NCBI GenBank assembly: GCA_019247335.1 | Contig: JAFAPB010000072.1 | Location: 1-13,917, forward strand | Source: Candidatus Kaiserbacteria bacterium | Lineage (GTDB): Bacteria; Patescibacteriota; Minisyncoccia; Phycocordibacterales; UBA2100 | DNA: 13,917 bases | Direction of reading: 5' to 3' | Part shown: piece after piece, positions 5,791-11,443 of the stretch | Numbering within the stretch: position 1 is the first letter of the stretch | Layout of the letters: each line of letters begins with the position of its first letter | The notes under the pieces: generated by a model | What the model was told of the DNA's origin: nothing | Database searches by the model: none | Seen by the model: the letters and a program-made list of their open reading frames with translations, nothing else | Translations under genes and position numbers: made by a program

Positions 5791-6174
5791 ATGATCCGCT
5801 GGATCACGACCACACTGGCCGCTGCCGCATTCGCTCTCACGATCGGATTCGGCACTACGACTGTGCAGGCACATGAGCACTCCGCCGCACCCGTTCTCTC
5901 GGACATGGGAAAGGCTCCGCTCATCACGCCGGCAATGAAGGAACACGTCGGACACACCGCGCTCTCAATTCCCGCTTCGTGGAGCGACGCCGAGGTCGCC
6001 GCGTTCGTGAAGCAGTCCGACGCGAAGATCGATAGTTGGGCCGGCCGTACGGTCGCGCCCGGCGAGACGATCATTCACGATGGCCTGCCGTTTACGAAGT
6101 CGCCCGCCAGCTGGACAATCGCGCAACGGCGGAGCGGCTGCAAGTGGTGTCCGCTCAAGAAGGCATGCCACTGA
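5791..6174 (+). CDS. Exported 127-residue protein with C-terminal three-Cys tag
   Basis: 127 residues. A Sec-type signal (M-I-R-W then an Ala/Thr/Phe core; likely cleavage after V-Q-A at residue 27) leaves a mature chain beginning H-E-H-S. The middle is a soluble domain without cysteines and with scattered His. The last 13 residues are S-G-C-K-W-C-P-L-K-K-A-C-H, the only cysteines in the protein, matching the tag of the peptide at 5412. A strong SD, GGAGG at 5780-5784, sits 6 bases before the ATG, unlike most genes here. A terminator follows 18 bases after the stop. I do not recognise the domain. The final Cys and His could bind metal or be processed; this is inference. Confidence 0.75.
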   Translation: MIRWITTTLAAAAFALTIGFGTTTVQAHEHSAAPVLSDMGKAPLITPAMKEHVGHTALSIPASWSDAEVAAFVKQSDAKIDSWAGRTVAPGETIIHDGLPFTKSPASWTIAQRRSGCKWCPLKKACH

Positions 6175-6192
6175 CGCCGCGCGTCGAGATTT

Positions 6193-6226
6193 GCGGGCCC
6201 GGTCCTCGCCGGGCCCGCTACTTTTT
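6193..6226 (+). terminator. Terminator after the 127-residue protein
   Basis: Perfect 10-bp arms GCGGGCCCGG (6193-6202) and CCGGGCCCGC (6209-6218), loop TCCTCG, then TACTTTTT. The T-run also forms the end of the convergent gene, whose TAA stop lies at 6227-6225 on the minus strand. Confidence 0.85.
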
Positions 6227-6734
6227 AAATAGGACAGACCGGCGGTTTGTTGATCGCACGTACGAATGAATATGCGGAGATAAGCAGGAGCGCGATGCCG
6301 ATCACGCCGATCTCTTGTCCCTGATACGGCAGAAATGCGATCACGCTCGTGCCGCCGATCGTGGCGAGGAGGCCGGTGAAAAAGATCGAGCCGCATGCGA
6401 CGCACGCGAATCCGAAGAGCGCCGCGAGCGTACCGGCGATCCCGCCCGAGACGCTCGCGATCCCGGGCGCCGCGCGGTAGGCGCGATAGTAAAAAAGGAG
6501 GAGCGCGACGTTTATGCCGATCAGCAGCGAGAATGCGATGCTGTACATGAGCATCGCGGGCGGCAGATCGGCGATCGATCCGATCAATAACTGTGTGGCG
6601 ATAGGAAATGCGCCTTTTGAAACAGCGTCGGCGATAAGCGGCGTGGACGGAAGCCAGGCGATCAGCAAGAAACAGACGAGCGCGATCAGGAGCGAGAGGC
6701 TGGTATAAGACGGGCGCTTAAATACTCGCTGCAT
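6225..6734 (-). CDS. Multi-pass membrane protein with CVACG motif
   Basis: 169 residues with about five hydrophobic stretches: roughly 11-30, 43-58, 60-81, 96-130 (long, probably two helices) and 140-158. In the long stretch the motif G-F-A-C-V-A-C-G-S is followed by T-G-L-L-A-T-I-G-G and F-L-P-Y-Q-G-x-E. I recall uncharacterised membrane proteins with a similar in-membrane C-x-x-C-G plus L-P-x-x-G-x-E order, but no function. A third Cys is in the C-terminal P-V-C-P-I. The start at 6734 is preceded on the minus strand by TATGAT 11 bases upstream. It converges on the small Cys-tag gene and diverges from the six-Cys operon. A redox or metal role for the C-x-x-C is only a guess. Confidence 0.75.
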   Translation of the reverse strand: MQRVFKRPSYTSLSLLIALVCFLLIAWLPSTPLIADAVSKGAFPIATQLLIGSIADLPPAMLMYSIAFSLLIGINVALLLFYYRAYRAAPGIASVSGGIAGTLAALFGFACVACGSIFFTGLLATIGGTSVIAFLPYQGQEIGVIGIALLLISAYSFVRAINKPPVCPI

Positions 6735-6745
6735 TCAGCTAGGGT

Positions 6746-6751
6746 ATCATA
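6746..6751 (-). promoter_or_regulatory. -10 box TATGAT for the CVACG membrane protein
   Basis: Minus-strand TATGAT ends 11 bases before the ATG at 6734. A consensus TTGACA (minus strand 6780-6775) is also present but 23 bases away, too far for a standard spacer; it sits 15 bases from an alternative TATGAA at 6759-6754. Confidence 0.4.
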
Positions 6752-6765
6752 ACTTCATAATACTA

Positions 6766-6793
6766 TTGCTTTTTTGTCAATATGTGGTATACT
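6766..6793 (+). promoter_or_regulatory. Promoter of the six-Cys operon (TTGCTT / TGG-TATACT)
   Basis: TTGCTT (6766-6771), a 16-base spacer, then TATACT (6788-6793) with the extended element TG-G at 6785-6787. Transcription would start near 6800, giving a leader of about 49 bases, longer than for most genes here. Confidence 0.6.
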
Positions 6794-6802
6794 AAAGGTC
6801 GG

Positions 6803-6842
6803 CGGTCCGGCGCGGGCCGGATCTGCCTCCACAGCAAGGAGG
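6803..6842 (+). promoter_or_regulatory. Structured leader with SD-pairing hairpin
   Basis: A first hairpin pairs CCGGC (6807-6811) with GCCGG (6816-6820). A second pairs CCTCC (6826-6830) with GGAGG (6838-6842) around a 7-base loop. The second covers the ribosome site AAGGAGG, which lies 6 bases before the ATG at 6849. The upstream CCTCC is identical to the core of the anti-SD of 16S rRNA. Confidence 0.45.
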
Positions 6843-6848
6843 ACTCAC

Positions 6849-7133
6849 ATGACCCGCATTTCCACGGCGCTCTTGGGCGCCACTGCGTTGCTCGCTGCAA
6901 GTGCGATGCCTGCTGCGGCATTCGATTCGCTGCGGAACTTCACGCCGCTGCCGGCTGCCAGCACGATCGCTGCCTGTCCGGCCGGAAAAGTCCGTTGCGC
7001 CGATTGGTGCGGCGCTCGCCCGTGGCTGAAGACCTGCATGACGGGGCATCCGAACAGCTGCGACAAGAAGCGTGGCGGCGCGAATGCCTGCGTGAGCTGG
7101 ATCATCCGCGAGGATGTGAAGGAGGTCGCCTAG
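6849..7133 (+). CDS. Exported six-Cys protein, first of tandem pair
   Basis: 94 residues. A clear signal peptide (M-T-R-I-S then an Ala/Leu-rich core; cleavage likely after P-A-A-A near residue 24) precedes a mature chain of about 70 residues with six cysteines: C-x6-C-x3-C-x8-C-x7-C-x9-C-V. Shared with the next gene are A-A-C-P-x-G, W-C, and P-(N/H)-S-C. All six Cys can pair, so a disulfide-stabilised secreted mini-protein is likely. I do not recognise a named family. The ATG at 6849 follows a strong SD (AAGGAGG); an upstream in-frame start at 6774 precedes the promoter's -10 and is rejected. The SD of the next gene lies inside the last codons of this one. Confidence 0.82.
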   Translation: MTRISTALLGATALLAASAMPAAAFDSLRNFTPLPAASTIAACPAGKVRCADWCGARPWLKTCMTGHPNSCDKKRGGANACVSWIIREDVKEVA

Positions 7134-7136
7134 GCC

Positions 7137-7400
7137 ATGAAGCCTCATGGTCTCGCGGCGGCGCTCGCTGCACTCGGCATGCTGGTGATCTTCTCGGGCG
7201 ACGCTCTCGCGGCGTGCCCGAAAGGCCAGATCACCTGCCAGCAGTGGTGCAAGCGCAACAAGCCGAATCGCCCCGACATCCAGCAGGGGTGCGTCCACAC
7301 GGATCCGCATTCCTGCGCCAACAACTACGGCGGCAACATCAATCACTGCGTGCCGGCGGATGGCAAGGAACGCTTCAGCTCGCGCGTCATCGGCTACTGA
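7137..7400 (+). CDS. Exported six-Cys protein, second of tandem pair
   Basis: 87 residues. Signal peptide M-K-P-H-G then Ala/Leu/Val core, with cleavage likely after A-L-A near residue 25, leaving A-C-P at or close to the mature N-terminus. Cysteine pattern C-x6-C-x3-C-x13-C-x7-C-x10-C-V matches the previous protein except for a five-residue-longer third loop, rich in basic and Pro residues. The tail (K-E-R-F-S-S-R-V-I-G-Y) differs. SD AAGGAGGT at 7119-7126 is 10 bases before the ATG; only three bases separate it from the preceding stop, so the two are co-translated. A terminator follows at once. Similar fold and co-expression suggest a two-component secreted product or diverged duplicates. 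Confidence 0.82.
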   Translation: MKPHGLAAALAALGMLVIFSGDALAACPKGQITCQQWCKRNKPNRPDIQQGCVHTDPHSCANNYGGNINHCVPADGKERFSSRVIGY

Positions 7401-7422
7401 TCGCCGACGCCGCGTTCATCTC

Positions 7423-7458
7423 CGCCCGGACCTCCACGAGGTTCGGGCGTGATTTTTT
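7423..7458 (+). terminator. Terminator of the six-Cys operon
   Basis: CGCCCG (7423-7428) pairs with CGGGCG (7444-7449) and ACCT (7430-7433) with AGGT (7439-7442), with a G-U pair between them and a 5-base loop, followed by GATTTTTT. Its T-run overlaps the stop codon of the convergent gene at 7457. Confidence 0.82.
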
Positions 7459-7642
7459 ATCGCCGCGCGTTTCTCACACCGCGCGCGATCACGATGCAGA
7501 GCGTGATGAACCAAATGCACCACCAGATCGTTTCGAGCTGCGCTTCATGCGGCTGCATTATTTTTTGCAGGGGCGAGAGCGTGACGGGCCCGTTGCCGCG
7601 CGTCTCCTGCAGGACGAGGTAAGTGGTCGATGCGCTATTCAT
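7457..7642 (-). CDS. 61-residue single-helix membrane protein
   Basis: 61 residues: a polar N-terminal half of about 35 residues, one membrane helix around residues 37-55 (rich in Ile and Trp, with two Cys), and a basic tail R-G-V-R-N-A-R-R. This predicts an N-out, C-in orientation. The ATG at 7642 overlaps the stop of the HTTM-like gene by 8 bases (ATGAATAG), the same arrangement as the junction one gene upstream, so I take it as the third gene of that operon. A longer in-frame reading to 7741 would lie deep in the HTTM-like gene and looks non-coding. Function unknown; a small partner subunit of the HTTM-like protein is plausible. Confidence 0.6.
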   Translation of the reverse strand: MNSASTTYLVLQETRGNGPVTLSPLQKIMQPHEAQLETIWWCIWFITLCIVIARGVRNARR

Positions 7643-8939
7643 ACAAATCTTTAAGCGGATAGCCGACGATCGGCGCACCGTTCTCCGGCAGATGAATCCA
7701 CGTGTTGTGGGAGAAGGCGGCATAGTCGAGTGCGCAGGCATCGTTCGTATCGACGAGCCGGTAGAAGGGTCCGCCGTCGATCGAGTGATCGAATGTCCAT
7801 GAAATATCTTTTATAGAAGCAGATCTGCGAAGGCATACCTGATGCACCCAGAACCATTCATTGTAGAGATCGCACCGGACGCGCGCGTTCGCGCTCTCGC
7901 GCACGATGGTCGACGGCGCGCCGCTCTTCCAATTGATCGTAAATTTTGAGATGCATTGATGATTCGCCTCGAACATAAAAAGACGGAAGCGATTGCCTTC
8001 GCCGGTAAGCCGCTCGTCTCCGGGGATGAAGAGCGGCGAGAACTGCACGGCGAAGAGCAGCGCGAGGAATAGCATGCCGGGCAGGAAGCTTTTATCGAAC
8101 CGGAAATCCTCACGTTCGTCGGAGATCCCGAACAAGATAATAAGGATCGAAAGCGCGAGCACGGGGTAGCGGTAGCCGATGATGATCGAGGAATAGAGGT
8201 GGAAGAGCACGAAGAGCGCAAAGACCGGATATCGAAGCCGCTTCTGCTCGCTCAAAAGGAACCACGAGCCGATCGCTTCGAGTGCGATCACGAAATTCGT
8301 ATAGAGCGGCGCGAACGCGCTGCCGAAAAGCGGAAGGCCATTCTGTAGCGAGGTGAAGTAGCTGCCGAGGATCCAGCCCGCGCTGAATTTGACGGTCGAT
8401 GCGAGAAAGTAGAACGAGACGAATGTAAGCCGCAGGAAGAAAAGTTTGCGCGGCAAAAACAAGAGGACGAAGAGAAGAATGATCTCGTAATAGTCGAAAT
8501 TCTGCGCGAGCGCTCTCGTCAGGGCGAAGACGACCAGCGCTTTCCAAAGCCAAAGGATGACGACGAGCACGTGGGCGAGCACCCACTCCTTTTTATACGC
8601 GAGCCACGCGGCAAGCGCGATTATGCCGAGGAGTACCGCATAGAGCGCCGTTTGCGAATATCCGTGTGAGAGTCCCTGCAGAAAATAATGTTCGCCGCAT
8701 GTCTGGAAATACGGCCAGCATACATAGGAATTCGAGAGATAGGACCCGATCGTGATCGATGGGTTATGCGCCCAACCGATGAAAGATATGAGAAGAGAAA
8801 AAAGGAGGGCGCCGAAGATCAGCTGCAAGGTCGGGCGCGCTTCGATCTCCGCGACGGAGAAAAAGCGGCGGTACCAGCCGAAGAATTGTTTCTCGCCGGC
8901 CGAGTCGAAAACGCGTTCGCGCAGCACGACGTTATTCAT
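7635..8939 (-). CDS. HTTM / vitamin-K-carboxylase-like membrane protein
   Basis: 434 residues. The N-terminal two-thirds have many hydrophobic helices (around 38-58, 97-115, 120-144, 149-164, 168-190, 215-232, 240-262 and 285-305), then a soluble C-terminal domain of about 130 residues, probably extracytoplasmic, with several Cys. Helix 5-7 features match my memory of the HTTM domain shared with gamma-glutamyl carboxylase: a K-F-S-A-G-W-I-L-G stretch, a Glu in the next helix, and F-H-L-Y in the helix after. HTTM proteins are mostly uncharacterised; the carboxylase member modifies Glu. No Lys-rich carboxylase active site can be confirmed by eye. The start overlaps the stop of the gene before as ATGAATAA, so the two are coupled. 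Another polytopic family remains possible. Confidence 0.65.
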   Translation of the reverse strand: MNNVVLRERVFDSAGEKQFFGWYRRFFSVAEIEARPTLQLIFGALLFSLLISFIGWAHNPSITIGSYLSNSYVCWPYFQTCGEHYFLQGLSHGYSQTALYAVLLGIIALAAWLAYKKEWVLAHVLVVILWLWKALVVFALTRALAQNFDYYEIILLFVLLFLPRKLFFLRLTFVSFYFLASTVKFSAGWILGSYFTSLQNGLPLFGSAFAPLYTNFVIALEAIGSWFLLSEQKRLRYPVFALFVLFHLYSSIIIGYRYPVLALSILIILFGISDEREDFRFDKSFLPGMLFLALLFAVQFSPLFIPGDERLTGEGNRFRLFMFEANHQCISKFTINWKSGAPSTIVRESANARVRCDLYNEWFWVHQVCLRRSASIKDISWTFDHSIDGGPFYRLVDTNDACALDYAAFSHNTWIHLPENGAPIVGYPLKDLYE

Positions 8940-10587
8940 GGTCGAGCGAGCGCAGGCTCGCGCAGTAGATCTCGTTGGCGTAGGTCGGAATGAAGAGTCG
9001 GCCTGTCGATTTGTTGTACGCGATCTTGTTCACGATGCGCTCGGTGAGCTGCAGATACGAGACGGCGGCACCGTTTTTGGCGTCGATCTCGTAGAGGCGC
9101 CCGTCGTTCGAGCCGCAGAAGATATGTCCGTCGATCAAGACCGGCGTCGCGAAGACGCGTGAGTGCGTCCAAAAACTCCAGCTCACCATGCCTGTCTTCA
9201 TATCGATCGCATAGATCCGTTTATCGAGGACGCCGAAATACAGGATGCCGCCTTCGATAAGCGGGGTGGAATAGACCGGCTCGAGCGTCTTTATCCGGTA
9301 GATGAGTTCGCCCGTGTCGCTTTTCAATACATAGATGTGCGCGTCCGCCGAGCCGAACGCGACGTACCCGCGCTCTTCGTCGAAGGCGAAGCCGGCGCGC
9401 ACGGGACCGCCTGTCTCATACTGCCAACGCGGCGCACCTGTCGCAGCATCGAAGGCGTACACGGTCCCGGCGCTCGAGCCGCAAAGGACAATGTCGTACT
9501 TTTTTGAGTAGCCCGGCGACGAATGCACATACGTCTCGACCTCGCGGCGCCAAATGAGCGCACCTGTTTCCGCATCGAGCGCGGCGAGGCCGCCCTGCTT
9601 TTTCCAGAGGCCGAACTCGAGACCGATATAGATGCGTTTCCGCTCGGTATCGACCGCAGGTGAGGAGCCGATCCAATCGGATTCCATGTATGTCCATTTC
9701 TTTTTTCCGGTCTTCGCATCGAGTGCGTATACGTTGCCGTCGTACGCGCCGAAGAAAACCGTGCGGAACGCGACCGCAGGCGAAGAAAATATACGCTTCT
9801 CTCCCGCTCCGTAAAGTGTTCGATAGTTCCAGGCGACAGAGCCGTCTTCTTGATTGAGCGCCCAGAGCGTCCCATTGTCCGCGCCGAAGTAGAGCCGTTC
9901 ATCATCGATTGCGGGCGCGGATTTCGGCAAAATAAAGTAATAGGACGGGTCCGCGCTTTCGAATTTCCAAAGCATTTCGTACCTATTTTCAGCAATCCCG
10001 GGACTCGGCGCAGCATCGAGCGTGAGGTTTTTGAGTTCCGGAAAATCCGCAAGCGTAAAGACGGAGAATATCTTGATGCCGCGCTGCGTGAAGTACTCAT
10101 AGAATGACTCGTCGCGATAACGGATCAAGACACAGATCGCGTGCACTTGTCGCCCTTCCGCGTCGAGCGCCTTGATCTGACGCATGAAGCTCTTTCCGCT
10201 ATTGAGCGCATCGTCGACAAGCACGATCTTCTTGTCGGAGAGCCCGCCCTCGATGCCCTTTTGAAAACCATCCTTTCGGCGGGATTTGCGGATGTAAAAG
10301 CCGTTCGTTTCGAGTCCTTTTTCCCGCGCCTTGAGGATCATGCCAGCGACGAGTGGGATCGAAGCAGTCTCAAGGCCGCCGAACTGTACGTTTCCTTCGT
10401 CGCGCAGTTCCTGCCAGAAAAGCTCGCAGATCGTTTCAAGCGTCGCACCCTGCAAGACGAGCGGCCGGAAGTCGAAGGTCCAGCTATTGACCGAGCCGAG
10501 CGGACTGTAGGTCGATTGGCGGTCTTTGGGGAAATAGAGCGCCGCCATTCTATTTCTGATCTCTTCACGCGCCTGCGTCTCATCCAT
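8932..10587 (-). CDS. Orotate-PRTase-like domain fused to a PQQ-type beta-propeller
   Basis: 551 residues, with no signal peptide, so cytosolic. Residues about 1-200 are a type I phosphoribosyltransferase: a G-G-L-E-T-A-S-I-P-L region near 70, an R-K-x3-K-x-G-x4-I-E-G segment as in orotate PRTases (about 100-114), and the PRPP-binding loop K-I-V-L-V-D-D-A-L-N-S-G-K-S (about 120-133). Residues about 225-551 hold seven or eight repeats of the type (L/I/V)-x-(F/I)-G-x3-G-x-(L/V)-(Y/W)-A-(L/F/I)-D-x3-G-x3-W, typical of PQQ/BamB-like propellers, enough to close a ring. The ATG at 10587 is used rather than an upstream GTG (10602) because the -10 box TATACT at 10612-10607 would start RNA near 10600. 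It is the first gene of a three-gene operon. The substrate is unknown; genuine PyrE lacks a propeller. Confidence 0.82.
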   Translation of the reverse strand: MDETQAREEIRNRMAALYFPKDRQSTYSPLGSVNSWTFDFRPLVLQGATLETICELFWQELRDEGNVQFGGLETASIPLVAGMILKAREKGLETNGFYIRKSRRKDGFQKGIEGGLSDKKIVLVDDALNSGKSFMRQIKALDAEGRQVHAICVLIRYRDESFYEYFTQRGIKIFSVFTLADFPELKNLTLDAAPSPGIAENRYEMLWKFESADPSYYFILPKSAPAIDDERLYFGADNGTLWALNQEDGSVAWNYRTLYGAGEKRIFSSPAVAFRTVFFGAYDGNVYALDAKTGKKKWTYMESDWIGSSPAVDTERKRIYIGLEFGLWKKQGGLAALDAETGALIWRREVETYVHSSPGYSKKYDIVLCGSSAGTVYAFDAATGAPRWQYETGGPVRAGFAFDEERGYVAFGSADAHIYVLKSDTGELIYRIKTLEPVYSTPLIEGGILYFGVLDKRIYAIDMKTGMVSWSFWTHSRVFATPVLIDGHIFCGSNDGRLYEIDAKNGAAVSYLQLTERIVNKIAYNKSTGRLFIPTYANEIYCASLRSLDHE

Positions 10588-10606
10588 AGGAAGCAAAATC
10601 ACCGTG

Positions 10607-10612
10607 AGTATA
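10607..10612 (-). promoter_or_regulatory. Extended -10 box TGC-TATACT for the PRTase-propeller operon
   Basis: Minus-strand TATACT with TG-C directly upstream. It lies 19 bases before the ATG at 10587. It is back-to-back with the TATAAT box at 10657, so region 10588-10671 is a divergent promoter. Confidence 0.55.
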
Positions 10613-10656
10613 GCACTCTATCCACATTTCTTCGGTCGAGGGAAGGCACATGAAGC

Positions 10657-10662
10657 TATAAT
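10657..10662 (+). promoter_or_regulatory. Consensus -10 box TATAAT for the rhodanese gene
   Basis: TATAAT lies 9 bases before the ATG at 10672, which predicts a leader of only two or three bases. No -35 is obvious. Confidence 0.5.
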
Positions 10663-10671
10663 CGAAGAGCA

Positions 10672-11112
10672 ATGAACCCCCCGATCCGTTATGCGTTCAT
10701 AGTGCTCGCGTCAGTCCTGGTAACGGTATGTGCGATCTATCTCACGCCGCTGAAATGGCTCAATGTGATCGAGCCGATGCCGAACGACATCGACCCGAAG
10801 ATCTTTTACGACATGTATACGGCGAACCCCGACCAATACATTTTTCTCGATGTACGACAGGTCTCCGCGTATAACGCCTCGCATGCGAAAGGCGCCGCCA
10901 GCATGCCGCTCCAAACCTTATACGACACGCATACGTCGCTGCCGAAGAGTGGAAAGACGATCGTGCTTATTTGCAGCGGGGGACAGGCCTCCGGCGTCGG
11001 CGCTATGTATCTGCAGCACTACGGCTATCTTAATGTGCGGCGCATTACCGGAGGAATTGAGAACTGGATCGCCGCAGGACTGCCGGTTGAATCAGCCCCC
11101 ACGCATAAATAG
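10672..11112 (+). CDS. Membrane-anchored single-domain rhodanese
   Basis: 146 residues. An N-terminal helix (about 7-25) anchors or exports the protein; a single rhodanese domain follows (about 38-140). Seen: F-L-D-V-R-Q-x2-A-Y near 58-67, H-A-K-G-A near 71-75, the active-site loop C-S-G-G-Q-A-S with catalytic Cys101, and the closing R-x-I-x-G-G-I-E-N-W with A-G-L-P-V. Rhodaneses carry persulfide sulfur on that Cys. With the anchor, the domain is likely outside the cytoplasmic membrane. The gene starts a plus-strand series that continues, 21 bases after its stop, with a second promoter and a membrane peptide; further on is a DsbA-like gene. The sulfur donor and acceptor are unknown. Confidence 0.87.
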   Translation: MNPPIRYAFIVLASVLVTVCAIYLTPLKWLNVIEPMPNDIDPKIFYDMYTANPDQYIFLDVRQVSAYNASHAKGAASMPLQTLYDTHTSLPKSGKTIVLICSGGQASGVGAMYLQHYGYLNVRRITGGIENWIAAGLPVESAPTHK

Positions 11113-11117
11113 TGCGT

Positions 11118-11123
11118 TATACT
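11118..11123 (+). promoter_or_regulatory. -10 box TATACT for the 11134 operon
   Basis: TATACT lies 10 bases before the ATG at 11134 and directly after the rhodanese stop. It is the likely promoter for the run of four genes to the end of the window. Confidence 0.5.
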
Positions 11124-11133
11124 GTAGTCATCT

Positions 11134-11442
11134 ATGGAACGCTACGCGAAGAAAACGATCAAATACGCGAGCTACCTTGGCCTACTTGTCGTTTCATTTG
11201 TCGTATCATTTTTCTTCGGCGGGACGAACACGTCGCAATATAAGGTGACCGGGATCGGCGCCTCATGCGGGATCCCGACCGTGTATGCCGACGGGCCGGG
11301 TACGGGTACCGGCACGGGAACGGACAGGACTCCGACCAACGGAGAAGGTGCTGCGGGCGAAGGTGAAGGCGGTGGAGAGGGCGGCGGCGAGGGCGGCGGC
11401 GAAGGGTGCGGCGGCGGCGAAGGTGCCGACGGCGCTACATAA
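11134..11442 (+). CDS. Membrane peptide with Gly/Glu-rich C-terminal repeat
   Basis: 102 residues. A Lys-rich start, one hydrophobic segment (about 13-29) ending in F-F-F-G-G, a short region with Cys45, a G-T-G-T-G-T run, and then from about residue 69 a low-complexity tail made of G-E-G and G-G-G-E-G units interrupted by one Cys (residue 92) and ending A-D-G-A-T. Almost every tail residue is Gly, Glu or Ala. It is either a type II membrane anchor with an acidic outside tail or a cleaved, exported acidic peptide (a V-Y-A site is near 50-52). Two bases after its TAA is the start of an anchored helical-repeat protein, so they are co-transcribed. The family is unknown to me; the repeat could also vary in length by slippage. 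Confidence 0.72.
   Translation: MERYAKKTIKYASYLGLLVVSFVVSFFFGGTNTSQYKVTGIGASCGIPTVYADGPGTGTGTGTDRTPTNGEGAAGEGEGGGEGGGEGGGEGCGGGEGADGAT
11341..11430 (+). repeat. GGCGGCGAG-type low-complexity DNA repeat
   Basis: The DNA coding the Gly/Glu tail is built of short units such as GAGGGCGGCGGC repeated with small changes. The repeat is purine/GGC-skewed and could expand or contract by slippage in units of three, keeping frame. Confidence 0.6.
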
Positions 11443-11443
11443 G

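Noticed and set aside
6792..7346. 184-codon minus-strand open frame over the same region
   Set aside because: Antisense shadow of the six-Cys pair; no start signal and no motif.
6782..7654. 290-codon plus-strand open frame across the six-Cys genes
   Set aside because: It runs through two genes, a strong terminator and into a minus-strand gene, and its protein is Arg/His-rich without motifs. The other frame gives two clean signal peptides with SDs.
9324..10100. 258-codon minus-strand frame inside the PRTase-propeller gene
   Set aside because: Ser/Arg-rich off-frame reading; the other frame has clear propeller repeats.
11285..11443. 53-residue N-terminal extension of the helical-repeat protein
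   Set aside because: It is a frame-shifted reading of the Gly/Glu repeat, giving an Ala/Arg/Lys-rich stretch before an obvious Met-Lys-Lys plus membrane anchor.
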